From Niastella sp966211305 (GTDB taxonomy: Bacteria > Bacteroidota > Bacteroidia > Chitinophagales > Chitinophagaceae), in the NCBI GenBank assembly GCA_966211305.1, contig CBIHPC010000012.1:1-64000 (forward strand): DNA of 64,000 bases, written 5' to 3'. This document shows positions 40,700 through 49,952 of this stretch, piece after piece; the first letter of the stretch is position 1, and the number at the start of each line of letters is the position of its first letter. A program made the position numbers and the translations under genes. The notes beneath the pieces were generated by a model. That model worked only from the letters and a program-made list of their open reading frames with translations, searched no databases and was not told the DNA's origin.

Positions 40700-41329
40700 T
40701 TATTGCCTTTTTAGCTGGAGCCGGGTTGCAGAATCAATTTTAAGATGTTTGTTAAGGGGAAACTTACCTGGCCGTTTTCTTAAGTTAGGCGGCGCTTGCG
40801 GAATAAGAGGTTGCGGAAGGCCGCCGGGTTGTCCTACACCAGGTTGTTGCTTAACAGGCTGCTGTGTAGCAGGTTGAATTACCGGTTTACCGTTCGCAGC
40901 TTTTGCGGTATCAACCTTTAATGAGTCGCTTTTCTTCAACGAATCAACCTTTTGTTGTACACTGGCGGTATCGAGCGGTTTAGGTTTATACAGCTCTTCG
41001 CGACGGCGGTTGGCCCTGGTGGCCAGTGAGTCGAACATAATGCGGGCTATGTCGGGACGGCTCATATAGAACTTATAGCTCTTTATAAACTCATCCTTTG
41101 AGACCTGATGTATTGCGAAAACCTGGGCATATAACTTAAAGGTTTCCGTTTTCATGGTTGACGAATCGCGAATAAAAGACTCCCTGTAACGTTCGGCCTG
41201 TATCATATCCCACAACACTTTCTCCATTTTATCCTTCGGCAATATACCGGCCGGGATCTTGTCTTTATCGGTACAACTTACCATACACCACACTATAACG
41301 CTCAAACATACCAGTAATAGCCGGTTCAT
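40700..41329 (-). CDS. DUF4296 lipoprotein
   Basis: A 209-residue lipoprotein (lipobox CMVSC, Cys19). The first half, with PAGILPKDKMEKVLWDMIQAERY, is the DUF4296 domain, all helical. The second half is Lys/Ser-rich then Pro/Gln-rich (about 150-190) and probably disordered. Its start overlaps the porD stop by four bases (ATGA), so it is translationally coupled to a secretion-associated gene. Its role is unknown. Confidence 0.78.
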   Translation of the reverse strand: MNRLLLVCLSVIVWCMVSCTDKDKIPAGILPKDKMEKVLWDMIQAERYRESFIRDSSTMKTETFKLYAQVFAIHQVSKDEFIKSYKFYMSRPDIARIMFDSLATRANRRREELYKPKPLDTASVQQKVDSLKKSDSLKVDTAKAANGKPVIQPATQQPVKQQPGVGQPGGLPQPLIPQAPPNLRKRPGKFPLNKHLKIDSATRLQLKRQ

Positions 41330-42249
41330 TTTAATTCCTGTTTATACGTATTGGAATTGGAGATATCGATCTTTTGCAGAATTTCCCTTGCCTTTTGTTT
41401 GTCTTCGGGAGTAGCTTTTTTGAATATGCGTACCAGTTCGGTCGATTTGCCCTGGAAGAAGAACGCCACGATCATGGTATTGGGAATATCATTGTTCATG
41501 GTATTGATCAGGCTCAGGGAGTTAAGTATTGCGCTGCGTGCCTCCGTTTCATTCTCATACATATAATCCATACCGAGGCGGTAATAGCTGTAAATAGCAT
41601 CATGCATCAGGTTATACCGGTTGTTGGTAAGATTTTCGGTTAACCAGTACCGGTTACGCAATCCATCGAAAGCTTTCCAGCCGGCAATATCCCTTCCCTC
41701 AGGCGCATTGTTCACGATGTTCATCGCCTTCTGAAACCAGGGGTCTCCGCCACGTAATGAGAAAGAATCAAAATCGAGCCCTATAATTACATACACGTAA
41801 TAAGCAAGTATCGCAGGCAGGTTACCCACCATTGGGTCGGAACCAGATACGCGGTTTTCGTTAAATTCAATGGGTTGGTATTCTACATATTTGAATGCCA
41901 CGTTCTCATCCATAAAATTGATCAGCGGACATTCGTAGTTGGTATTGTACACCGGGCGGGCAGCCTGTACAGTAAGGGTTGCTTTATATATATTTCCCGA
42001 CTGAGCCTCGCTGATGTTCAACAGGAAATTACATACTATCTTTTCGTTATTTTGAAAGGTTTCCTTTGTCCACTTACGGTTGTTCAAAAAATTATTGAGC
42101 GCCGCCTGGCAGGTTTGGAACGCTTTCTTATCGGCAGGTGTTCCTAACCGGCTGGTATTTACAGTTATACGGGCCTTCAGTTCCTGGGCGTCCAGTAATA
42201 CCGGTGCCATAACCATCAGGCAGATTATCCATACGATCTTTCTACACAT
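41326..42249 (-). CDS. porD: DUF4835 protein, PorD-type type IX secretion component
   Basis: A 307-residue periplasmic protein with a signal peptide (CRKIVWIICLMVMAPVLLDAQ). The mature part starts ELKARITVNTSRLGTPADKKAFQTCQAALNNFLNNRKWT in several segments, the DUF4835 family start. The family is reported as PorD in type IX secretion, outer-membrane associated. The gene order coaBC-porD is usual in this phylum. It overlaps coaBC by eight bases and the DUF4296 gene by four, so these are translationally coupled. The PorD name is from family annotation, not from a motif in the sequence. Confidence 0.8.
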   Translation of the reverse strand: MCRKIVWIICLMVMAPVLLDAQELKARITVNTSRLGTPADKKAFQTCQAALNNFLNNRKWTKETFQNNEKIVCNFLLNISEAQSGNIYKATLTVQAARPVYNTNYECPLINFMDENVAFKYVEYQPIEFNENRVSGSDPMVGNLPAILAYYVYVIIGLDFDSFSLRGGDPWFQKAMNIVNNAPEGRDIAGWKAFDGLRNRYWLTENLTNNRYNLMHDAIYSYYRLGMDYMYENETEARSAILNSLSLINTMNNDIPNTMIVAFFFQGKSTELVRIFKKATPEDKQKAREILQKIDISNSNTYKQELK

Positions 42250-43438
42250 ATAGCAGGTTTACGATTCTATCAACGATATCTTTAGCCACTTGTTGTTTGG
42301 GCTTGCGGTCATACACGGTCTCACCACCACCTTTTTCAAAAATAGTAACCTTATTGGTATCGTAGCCAAAACCGGCCCCTTCATCGTTCAACGAGTTCAG
42401 CACGATCATGTCGGCATTTTTGGCAGTCAGTTTATCAAGTGCATATTGCCGTTCATTGGCGGTTTCCAAGGCAAACCCTACGAGCAATTGCCCGTTCTTT
42501 TTCACCTGCCCCAGGCTTTTCAATATATCTTTTGTCTTTGTAAGCTCTATTACCAGGGAACCGCCAGTTTTTTTGATCTTTTCAGGAGCGGTTTCAACCG
42601 GGGTATAATCAGCTACGGCTGCGCTCATCACGGCAATATCTGCCCCGGGGAATTCAGCTATACAGGTATCATACATTTGACCGGCTGTTTGCACTTTATG
42701 AACATATATACCAGGCATGGTGGTTTTTACTGCCGATGGCCCCAGCACCAAATGCACTTCAGCGCCGCGGTTAGCCAGTTCCTCGGCAATGGCCAGTCCC
42801 ATTTTGCCAGAGGAATGATTACCAATAAACCGTACAGGATCAATGGGCTCGTAGGTGGGGCCCGCGGTTACCAGCGCTTTTTTGCCTGCGAGGTCTTTTT
42901 TACCAAAAACGTGGTTCCGGAGGTACTGCATAATGGCTTCCGGCTCGGCCATGCGGCCGTCGCCATATAAACCACTGGCCAGCTCGCCCTTATCAACAGG
43001 AATTATCCGGTTGCCGAACGCTTCCAGCTTTTGCAGATTACCCTGCGTTGCCGGGTGATGCCACATATCTTCATCCATGGCAGGGGCAACTACAACGGGG
43101 CAGGTAGCCGATAACCAGGTAGCCAGCAACATATTATCACACATTCCATGGGCCATTTTTGCCAGGGTATTGCAGCTTAAGGGCGCAACTACCATTACAT
43201 CGGCCCAGCGACCCAGCATTACATGGTTCGACCATGATTCGTTGTTAGCCAGTTCGGATATTACAGCATTTTTCGATAATGTCGACAGGGTTAGCGGTGA
43301 TACAAATGCCGCTGCGGCAGGGGTCATTACTACTTTAACATCGGCCCCGGCCTTTACAAGCAGGCGAACCAGTAATATAGATTTATAGGCCGCAATGCTT
43401 CCGGTAACAGCCAGCAATATTTTTTTATCCTGGAACAT
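42242..43438 (-). CDS. coaBC: Bifunctional phosphopantothenoylcysteine decarboxylase/synthetase CoaBC
   Basis: A 398-residue fusion of two coenzyme A enzymes. The N-terminal CoaC domain (1-180) binds FMN: His72 (SWSNHVMLGRWAD), PLSCNTLAKMAHGMCDN and PAMDEDMW. The C-terminal CoaB domain (185-398) has TAGPTYEPIDPVRFIGNHSSGKMG in consecutive motifs (about 191-214), AAVADYTP and KTKDIL. It couples phosphopantothenate to cysteine and then decarboxylates it. It lies between rpoZ and porD on the minus strand. Confidence 0.96.
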   Translation of the reverse strand: MFQDKKILLAVTGSIAAYKSILLVRLLVKAGADVKVVMTPAAAAFVSPLTLSTLSKNAVISELANNESWSNHVMLGRWADVMVVAPLSCNTLAKMAHGMCDNMLLATWLSATCPVVVAPAMDEDMWHHPATQGNLQKLEAFGNRIIPVDKGELASGLYGDGRMAEPEAIMQYLRNHVFGKKDLAGKKALVTAGPTYEPIDPVRFIGNHSSGKMGLAIAEELANRGAEVHLVLGPSAVKTTMPGIYVHKVQTAGQMYDTCIAEFPGADIAVMSAAVADYTPVETAPEKIKKTGGSLVIELTKTKDILKSLGQVKKNGQLLVGFALETANERQYALDKLTAKNADMIVLNSLNDEGAGFGYDTNKVTIFEKGGGETVYDRKPKQQVAKDIVDRIVNLLYV

Positions 43439-43542
43439 AATTGGTTAAAATTAGGTCATTTAGGCTAAACAAAACGGCTCGCTACCGGCCCTGTTTTTCA
43501 ACAATAACATTAATACAACAATCAGAAAAACACTATAAAACT

Positions 43543-43570
43543 AAAAAGCGACAGGTATTTCTGTCGCTTT
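43543..43570 (-). terminator. Terminator of the bamD-rpoZ transcript
   Basis: A perfect 10-bp stem (AAAGCGACAG at 43545-43554, CTGTCGCTTT at 43561-43570) with a 6-nt loop. On the minus strand five T follow. It lies 24 bases after the rpoZ stop codon and separates it from coaBC. Confidence 0.85.
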
Positions 43571-43594
43571 CCATACATTTTCTACCATTAATAT

Positions 43595-43936
43595 TTAACT
43601 GAAAAGGTCATCTTCATTTTTACGATAATATATTTTATCGTCGAGGAATTCCTGGGTTGCCAGTAAGGCGGGGTTAGGCATACGCTCATAAGCTCTTGAA
43701 ATTTCGATCTGCTCTTTATTCTCATGAATCTCTTCCAGGCTGTCGGTATGGCTGGCAAACTCTTCCAGTTTGTTATGCAGTTCCTCTTTCAATGAGATAT
43801 TGATCTGATTAGCTCTTTTGGCAATAATGGCAATTGACTCGTACACATTGCCGGTTTTGCCTTTAATGGCGTTCAAATCTTTTGTTTCGGCCACATTAGC
43901 AGTGTTGGCGCTAATTTGTCTTCGTAATTTGCTCAT
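43595..43936 (-). CDS. rpoZ: RNA polymerase omega subunit
   Basis: A 113-residue protein with KGKTGNVYESIAIIAKRANQI (about 25-45, the omega core helix pair) and the Bacteroidota-specific acidic C-terminal extension with EISRAYERMPNPALLATQEFL. Omega stabilises the assembly of RNA polymerase. The ATG lies 26 bases inside the 3' end of bamD, so translation is coupled to the outer-membrane assembly gene, an arrangement typical of this phylum. Terminator follows. Confidence 0.93.
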   Translation of the reverse strand: MSKLRRQISANTANVAETKDLNAIKGKTGNVYESIAIIAKRANQINISLKEELHNKLEEFASHTDSLEEIHENKEQIEISRAYERMPNPALLATQEFLDDKIYYRKNEDDLFS

Positions 43937-44726
43937 TATTGTTGGCTTTAAGATTGTTTTTAGATAATGTCTCGTAACTCTCCACTTCTTTCTTCAATGT
44001 GCTTTCAGGAAAACGGTCCATGAAATCATTGCACTCGGTAATTACCTGTTCAAAGCGGGTGTTTTTCTTTTCTTCGATACTATTTACAGCAAATAAATAA
44101 TATGATTTGATGATCTGTAATTTATAAGTATCGCTTTTTTGCGAATCGGGAAAATCGTTCATCAGGCTGGTGTAAGCGATTGCGGCAGCGCGGAAATGCC
44201 CCATATTATAATATAAGGCAGCGCTGCTGTATTGTTTTTCCTCCAGCTTTGCCCGGCATTTATCCATAATATCCGAGGCCTCTTTATTCTTAGGCGAGTT
44301 GGGATGTGTATTGATAAATGTTTGCATCAACCCGATCGTTTTTTGCGTATTGGTTTGATCCAGTGCGGGTTTTGGCGATTGCCTGTAATACGTATAGGCC
44401 CGCATAAATTCCATTTCCTCTGCCTTCGTACTGTTGGGGAAAACCTCTACAAACTGTTTGAAGAGGTTTTCTGCCTGCAGCCAGTCGTGCAAATGGTATG
44501 AACAATATGCATATTTATAAAAAAGATCTTCAAACTGCGGCTGCCCCTTCATTAAAGGGAAAAGCTCTTCATACAATTGCTGGGCATAGTTGTACTTCTT
44601 TGCTACATAGTACTTTTCGGCCATGCGTAACTTATAGTCATAGTCGGTACTCTTCTGCACCCTGGAGAACCTGGAGCATGACACTACGCTTAGGGCAATT
44701 ATTGCAATTAGTAAAGCTGAACGCAT
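43911..44726 (-). CDS. bamD: Outer-membrane protein assembly lipoprotein BamD
   Basis: A 271-residue lipoprotein (lipobox SVVSC, about Cys17) with tetratricopeptide-like repeats (YAQQLYEELFPLMKGQP, EDLFYKYAYCSYHLHDW, AENLFKQFVEVFPNS, AAIAYTSLMNDFPDS). BamD joins BamA in inserting beta-barrel proteins into the outer membrane. The ATG at 44724-44726 is chosen; the upstream codon at 44738 is TTG. It heads a two-gene transcript with rpoZ. Confidence 0.93.
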   Translation of the reverse strand: MRSALLIAIIALSVVSCSRFSRVQKSTDYDYKLRMAEKYYVAKKYNYAQQLYEELFPLMKGQPQFEDLFYKYAYCSYHLHDWLQAENLFKQFVEVFPNSTKAEEMEFMRAYTYYRQSPKPALDQTNTQKTIGLMQTFINTHPNSPKNKEASDIMDKCRAKLEEKQYSSAALYYNMGHFRAAAIAYTSLMNDFPDSQKSDTYKLQIIKSYYLFAVNSIEEKKNTRFEQVITECNDFMDRFPESTLKKEVESYETLSKNNLKANNNEQITKTN

Positions 44727-44735
44727 AAAAGTGGG

Positions 44736-44743
44736 CAAAGTTA
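44736..44743 (-). promoter_or_regulatory. -7 promoter box of bamD
   Basis: On the minus strand TAACTTTG fits TAnnTTTG, nine bases before the bamD ATG, giving a very short leader. No good -33 element found. Confidence 0.4.
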
Positions 44744-44804
44744 AGGTTTTCCTGCAAATATGTATGGAAAGGTGCGGTAACCCAAAAACAGGGCGTTAAG
44801 ATAA

Positions 44805-44841
44805 ATATAAAAACCTTCCCCCGGCAAAACGGGGGAAGGTT
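44805..44841 (-). terminator. Terminator of the OmpA-family gene
   Basis: A perfect 12-bp stem (AACCTTCCCCCG at 44812-44823, CGGGGGAAGGTT at 44830-44841) with a 6-nt loop, followed on the minus strand by TTTTATATTTAT. It lies 37 bases after the stop codon. Confidence 0.9.
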
Positions 44842-44877
44842 ATACTATTAGTTAAAGCAATTTAGCTAAAGTACTTA

Positions 44878-46545
44878 TTATCGGCCACGACGCAGGTTCG
44901 GATGTGGTGCAGGCACTGTAGTAGGACCTTCATCACCAGTTCCATCGCGCAGGTCTACTGTGTTGCAATCACCGCCGGGCTCACCATATTTGAAGATGAA
45001 CCGGTCTTGGCTAATACCTTCTTTATCAACCAGGTAGCTGATAACTGCATTCACACGGTCCCAGCTTAACTGTTGTTCAGATTTACTTGAAGAACAGTAA
45101 CCGATAACAGCGATCTTACAGTTAGGGTTATTTCTGATCTGAGAAGCGGCTGTAGCCAGTAAAGCTTTAGCATCGTTGCTCAATGTTACAGATCTCGGTT
45201 TGAACGTTACGCTTGGTAAGTCGCCGATACCGCAGGCGTTCTGACGGGTTACCATGTTCATCAGAGAATCGCAGCATGCAGGCGGAGGACATTTACCAAC
45301 ACCGTCAGCGTCAACAGGTTGACATTGTGTAGGTGTAACCAGTTCCTTGTCTTTGTGATCGGGAACGCCATCACCGTCAGTATCGCGGCTAACACCATGG
45401 CTGTCAACAGGAGCGCCGGCAGGTGTGTTAGGCTCCTGGTCGAACTGGTCAGTGATGCCATCGCCATCAGCATCATCCAATACTGGTTTGGGGAGCTTCA
45501 TGTGGCGTGGTTTGTTAACCTCGCTGTAAGCGTAATCCAGCGGATTCAGCCACCATAAAGGTTCAACAGATTTATTACCGATTGCCATGTTGATACCAAC
45601 AGACAGGAAGTTATACGTATCGAAATCTCTTGTTTGAGCAGGTGCGGTTTGGAAACCGGGAACGGAAGTAGCCACTCCGTTTTCCTGCCATTGCTGACCG
45701 TCTAACAGGTCGGTTTTAGTGATGGTCAATTTGTCCTCGATTGCGAGGCTGAATTTTTTGTTCAGTTTAAATTGAACGCCGGCACCTACATTAGCGATAA
45801 AGCGGAAAGGTTTATCGAATAATTCAGGTTGACCATTATCACGCTCAGCTTCTGTTTCATAATCGCCGTCGAAGATATCTTTCAGGTCTTTTTTGATATC
45901 CTTTCTGTCTTTATATTGAAAGCCAGTAGGACCATATTGAGCTATAACACTAGAGAAATCATACGGCGTATTTCCGTTTAAAGCGTCAACTTTAGTGTCA
46001 TAGATCATGCCACCCAAACCGGCAAAGGCATACACATTAAAGCTGCTTTTTGATTTATGAAAGCGAATGTTACTCAAGGTTACCACACCCTGTATGCTCA
46101 GATCGTACACATTCGTTTTGTAGTTATAAAACACTTGTTGTCCGGGAGCGTAGCCGTTTGTATTCCAGGCACTATTTTTTGTCCAATGGGTAGAAGGCTG
46201 GAAGTTCAAACCTTTGGTAGTTCCAAAGCCCACCTGACCTCTTAAAGAGAATACATAACCTAAAGCTTTACGCGCATGTAACGCAATCCCGCCCAGGGGA
46301 GTACGGCTACGTACATCACCAGAAACGGTAAAAGCACCTGCCTGTAAACCTATTTCCCACTGATTGCGGGGTTTGGCAGGGTAAGGATAGTTGTTTGCCA
46401 TGAACTCGGTGTGCTGGGGGAGTCTTTTAGACGGTACAACTGAAGAATCCTGATAATCATACGAACCGCTTCCCAATTGTGCCTGGGAGGCAGCAGATAA
46501 CAGGAGCAATAAGCTTAAAAAACTTACGTACTTTTTGCTTGCCAT
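44878..46545 (-). CDS. OmpA-family outer-membrane protein with thrombospondin type 3 repeats
   Basis: A 555-residue envelope protein with a signal peptide (ASKKYVSFLSLLLLLSAASQAQ). The N-terminal barrel (about 60-340) is rich in aromatic residues (GLQAGAFTVSGDVRS, GVQFKLNKKFSLAIEDKL). A calcium-binding TSP3 linker follows (DADGDGITDQFD and DTDGDGVPDHKD, about 358-405). The C-terminal OmpA peptidoglycan-binding domain (about 445-530) carries the signature in IAVIGYCSSSKSEQQLSWDRVNAV. It links the outer membrane to the wall. A strong promoter suggests high expression. Confidence 0.9.
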   Translation of the reverse strand: MASKKYVSFLSLLLLLSAASQAQLGSGSYDYQDSSVVPSKRLPQHTEFMANNYPYPAKPRNQWEIGLQAGAFTVSGDVRSRTPLGGIALHARKALGYVFSLRGQVGFGTTKGLNFQPSTHWTKNSAWNTNGYAPGQQVFYNYKTNVYDLSIQGVVTLSNIRFHKSKSSFNVYAFAGLGGMIYDTKVDALNGNTPYDFSSVIAQYGPTGFQYKDRKDIKKDLKDIFDGDYETEAERDNGQPELFDKPFRFIANVGAGVQFKLNKKFSLAIEDKLTITKTDLLDGQQWQENGVATSVPGFQTAPAQTRDFDTYNFLSVGINMAIGNKSVEPLWWLNPLDYAYSEVNKPRHMKLPKPVLDDADGDGITDQFDQEPNTPAGAPVDSHGVSRDTDGDGVPDHKDKELVTPTQCQPVDADGVGKCPPPACCDSLMNMVTRQNACGIGDLPSVTFKPRSVTLSNDAKALLATAASQIRNNPNCKIAVIGYCSSSKSEQQLSWDRVNAVISYLVDKEGISQDRFIFKYGEPGGDCNTVDLRDGTGDEGPTTVPAPHPNLRRGR

Positions 46546-46593
46546 AACTAAATTTTATGTGAAGGATTAAGTAACCTGAACTCAGAATCTGTG

Positions 46594-46624
46594 CAAAAAT
46601 ATTAATTGACAGCTAACTACCAAA
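46594..46624 (-). promoter_or_regulatory. Promoter of the OmpA-family gene (TTTG-N19-TATTTTTG)
   Basis: On the minus strand TTTG (46621-46624) and TATTTTTG (46594-46601) are separated by 19 bases, an exact match to the Bacteroidota housekeeping consensus. The leader would be about 40 bases. Confidence 0.75.
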
Positions 46625-46749
46625 TTTTTTTCCCCAACACAATGTGCATTATCTTGCTGTTTTTCACACAGTAAGATCATTACAGAGCAAATTAAATGCC
46701 TCTTACGTTATACATTATAAAATAGTAATTTGCTCACCTTATATACCGC

Positions 46750-47712
46750 ATGAAGTTATCACTAGCAATATTACGAGAAGAATTACCCGAATTTGAGAAG
46801 CAATTCCATGAGGCGGTAAAGAGCCAGGTTCCGCTCCTGAACAGGATTATGCGGTTTCTTGTTAACCGGAAAGGCAAGCAGTTACGACCCATGTTCGTAC
46901 TGCTTTCAGCCAAGCTGTGCGGGCCCGTTAACGATACTACCTACCGGGCTGCGTCCCTGGTAGAATTACTACATTCGGCTACCCTTGTTCATGACGATGT
47001 AGTAGATGAATCACTTGAACGTAGGGGATTTTTCTCTACATATGCGTTGTGGAAAAGCAAGGTATCAGTTTTGGTCGGCGACTACCTCTTAGCCAAAGGC
47101 ATGCTGCTTTCCCTCGATCATGATGACTACCGTATATTAAAATTATTATCCAACGCCATACGGCAAATGAGTGAAGGCGAGCTGCTGCAAATGGAAAAGT
47201 CGCGCTCGCTCAACTTTGAAGAAGCCACCTATTTCGAGATCATTAAAGGGAAAACAGCCTCCCTCCTTGCCTCCGCCTGCGCCTCCGGCGCCTGGTCAAC
47301 CACACAAAATGAAACCATCACGGAAAAAATGCGGGTATTTGGCGAAAAAGTAGGCATGGCCTTCCAGATCAAGGACGACCTGTTCGACTATGGCAGTGAG
47401 GCCATCGGTAAACCTACCGGGAATGATATCCGGGAAAAGAAACTCACCCTTCCATTGATATATACATTACAGAACACGGATGCAACCACCCGCCGGAAAC
47501 TTATATATATTATCAAAAATCAAAATAAAGACCCGCAGAAGGTTCAGGAGGTCATAAATGTGGTAAAGCAAACCGGCGGCATTAGCTATACTGAGAAAAA
47601 AATGTTTAGCTTCAGGGATGAAGCGCTGGCCGTTTTGCACGAATTCGATAATATAGAGATACGTAACGGCCTTGAAGAACTGGTACGATACACAACCGAT
47701 AGAAAATATTAA
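46750..47712 (+). CDS. Polyprenyl diphosphate synthase (octaprenyl type)
   Basis: A 320-residue all-trans prenyl transferase that extends isoprenoid chains, probably for the menaquinone side chain. The first Asp-rich motif is HDDVVDES (Asp82, 83, 86) and the second is KDDLFDYG (Asp209, 210, 213). KGKQLRP near 41-47 binds pyrophosphate. Length is normal for octaprenyl/heptaprenyl synthases; chain length cannot be read reliably. It starts at the ATG at 46750, divergent from the OmpA gene. Confidence 0.92.
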   Translation: MKLSLAILREELPEFEKQFHEAVKSQVPLLNRIMRFLVNRKGKQLRPMFVLLSAKLCGPVNDTTYRAASLVELLHSATLVHDDVVDESLERRGFFSTYALWKSKVSVLVGDYLLAKGMLLSLDHDDYRILKLLSNAIRQMSEGELLQMEKSRSLNFEEATYFEIIKGKTASLLASACASGAWSTTQNETITEKMRVFGEKVGMAFQIKDDLFDYGSEAIGKPTGNDIREKKLTLPLIYTLQNTDATTRRKLIYIIKNQNKDPQKVQEVINVVKQTGGISYTEKKMFSFRDEALAVLHEFDNIEIRNGLEELVRYTTDRKY

Positions 47713-47767
47713 CATCCCAAAGCCGGGAACCAGATAAAATCCAGGCACCAAACTCCAATACCTCCGG

Positions 47768-47965
47768 ATTTGCCCTTGCCCCTGAATTTGGGATTTAAGG
47801 TTTTGGTATTAAGGAGCTGGGATTTGGTATTTGGGCATTTTCTGGTCCTTGCGATTTGAGATTTTATTTTTTGTGTGCTGTGATTTGGAACTTTATTTTT
47901 TGGCATTTGATATTTGGGATTTCAACTTTATTTGGTGCTTGTGATTTGATATTTGAGATTTTATT
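47768..47965. repeat. Long quasi-heptad array (GATTTGG/TATTTGG words)
   Basis: About 200 bases of G and T-rich sequence in which ATTT recurs at 7-8 base steps, for example at 47822, 47829, 47837; 47854, 47861; and 47944 onwards (GATTTGA, TATTTGA, GATTTTA). It fills the 259-base gap between the polyprenyl synthase and recJ and reaches to within about 7 bases of the recJ ATG. The strand bias is the opposite of 3710-3850. Confidence 0.65.
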
Positions 47966-47971
47966 CATGCT

Positions 47972-49723
47972 ATGCTACAAAAGAGATGGAACATACTGAC
48001 CGCAGATGATGATAAAGTGCAGCAATTGTATGCCAGCCTTAAAGTACATCCCGTTCTTTGCAAGATCCTCACCCAACGATTTATAAACGATTTCGATAAA
48101 GCAAAACAGTTCTTCCGCCCCCAGCTCACAGATCTTCATGATCCCTGGCTCATGAAGGATATGGACAAAGCAGTTGATCGCATAACAAAAGCTTTCGGTC
48201 AACAGGAAAAGATCCTTGTATTCGGAGACTATGATGTTGACGGAACCACTGCCGTTAGCTGCATGTTACGTTTTCTACAGAAAGTTTATACTTCTGATAA
48301 GGTCGACTTCTACATACCCCACCGTTACCGCGAAGGGTATGGTGTATCCAAAAAGGGGATCGACTTTGCCATCGCGAACGGCTTCACCCTTATTATTTCG
48401 CTCGACTGCGGTATAAAATCAGTTGAGCTTATTAAATACGCCCGGGAAAACGGGATCGACTTTATCGTATGTGACCATCATATGCCCGATGACCTGCTCC
48501 CGTCGGCGGTAGCCATATTAAATCCAAAACAAAAAGACTGCCCCTACCCTTTCAAAGAACTCTGCGGTTGCGGGGTTGGCTTCAAACTGATAACAGCCCT
48601 TGCCCGGCATCTTCAGCTCGATGATAGCGTGGCATTTGAGTACCTCGATCTGGTTGCAACCGCCATAGCCGCAGATATTGTTCCCATGAATGGTGAGAAC
48701 AGGGTACTGGCATTTTACGGACTGAAAAAAGCAAACGAAAATCCCAATTACGGCATTCTGGCCTTAAAACAGCTTAGTGGTGTTCAAAAGGAAATGTATA
48801 TCAATAGCCTGGTATTCATGATTGCACCCAGGGTAAATGCCGCCGGTCGTATGGACGATGCCCGGAAAGCCGTGCAGATGTTCATTGCCAACACCCCACA
48901 GGAAGCACTGCAGTTTGCAGAAATGTTGCATTCTGACAATACCGACAGAAAGGAAGCAGATAAAAATATAACGGAAGAAGCCCTGGCCATAATCGAAAAC
49001 AACGATGGGCTGCGTGCAAGAAAATCAACTGTAGTATTTCAATCACACTGGCATAAGGGCGTTGTGGGAATTGTTGCCTCCCGCCTTATCGATTACTACT
49101 ACCGCCCCACTATTGTACTCACCCAGTCGGGCGAATATGTTGCAGGCTCTGCCAGAAGCGTGGCGGGCTTCAATGTATATGAAGCCATACATCAATGCAA
49201 AGACCTGCTGTTGGGTTATGGCGGTCACTTTTATGCCGCCGGTATGACGATGGCGCTCGATAAAGTGGAAGCTTTCAGAGAACGTTTTGAAGAAGTAGTG
49301 GCGGCAACCATAACCGACGAATTACTGGTGCCCGAAATTATCATCGATGCTGAAGTGGAATTCAAAGACCTTAAGCAGGCCTTTTATAACATCATTCATC
49401 AGATGGAACCGTTTGGACCCGAGAACATGCGGCCCTTATTTGTTGTAAGGAACGTTACCGATTCGGGCTACTCGCGTATTGTGAAAGAACAGCATATCAA
49501 GTTCTCATTGCGGCAGGGCAATATCCTGTTCAATGGAATCGGTTTTGGTATGGCCAGAAAATTTCATATACTTGAGTCGAAAAAACCGGTAGATGTTGTT
49601 TTTACGTTAGATGAGAATGAATGGAACAATGAAAAACACTTACAGCTCAGGGTTATAGATTTCAGGTTGGCGGAAGAAAAGGAAACATTGCAAAAACCTG
49701 CAACCGCTTTATCACAGCAATAG
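47972..49723 (+). CDS. recJ: Single-stranded-DNA-specific exonuclease RecJ
   Basis: A 583-residue nuclease degrading single-stranded DNA 5' to 3' in recombination and mismatch repair. The DHH domain has GDYDVDGTTAV (about 85-95) and VCDHHMPDD (166-174), which bind manganese. The DHHA1 domain holds RSVAGFNVYE and GYGGHFYAAG (about 414-423). The C-terminal OB region has NILFNGIGFGM. Starts at the ATG at 47972; length is normal. Confidence 0.96.
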   Translation: MLQKRWNILTADDDKVQQLYASLKVHPVLCKILTQRFINDFDKAKQFFRPQLTDLHDPWLMKDMDKAVDRITKAFGQQEKILVFGDYDVDGTTAVSCMLRFLQKVYTSDKVDFYIPHRYREGYGVSKKGIDFAIANGFTLIISLDCGIKSVELIKYARENGIDFIVCDHHMPDDLLPSAVAILNPKQKDCPYPFKELCGCGVGFKLITALARHLQLDDSVAFEYLDLVATAIAADIVPMNGENRVLAFYGLKKANENPNYGILALKQLSGVQKEMYINSLVFMIAPRVNAAGRMDDARKAVQMFIANTPQEALQFAEMLHSDNTDRKEADKNITEEALAIIENNDGLRARKSTVVFQSHWHKGVVGIVASRLIDYYYRPTIVLTQSGEYVAGSARSVAGFNVYEAIHQCKDLLLGYGGHFYAAGMTMALDKVEAFRERFEEVVAATITDELLVPEIIIDAEVEFKDLKQAFYNIIHQMEPFGPENMRPLFVVRNVTDSGYSRIVKEQHIKFSLRQGNILFNGIGFGMARKFHILESKKPVDVVFTLDENEWNNEKHLQLRVIDFRLAEEKETLQKPATALSQQ

Positions 49724-49952
49724 CAGTTTGTGTACCCTGAAGTTTATGAACATTCGTTCGGTTTTACGCCTCCTTCCAGGTTTTAGCCATTCATCATTAA
49801 GCTGTCCGCATTAACAAACCATACCCGGAAAAGGTTTGCCGTTTAAAATTTTATGGTACAATAATATTTTCAGCGCTAGGAGTTTGCCATTATTATAATA
49901 TTTTTACTACCCACCCACAGGGTTGGTTTTCACCTGCTACCAATGTGATTGT

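Noticed and set aside
44736..44743. Strong promoter call for bamD
   Set aside because: Kept only as a low-confidence -7 box, because the matching -33 element is missing and the leader would be under ten bases.
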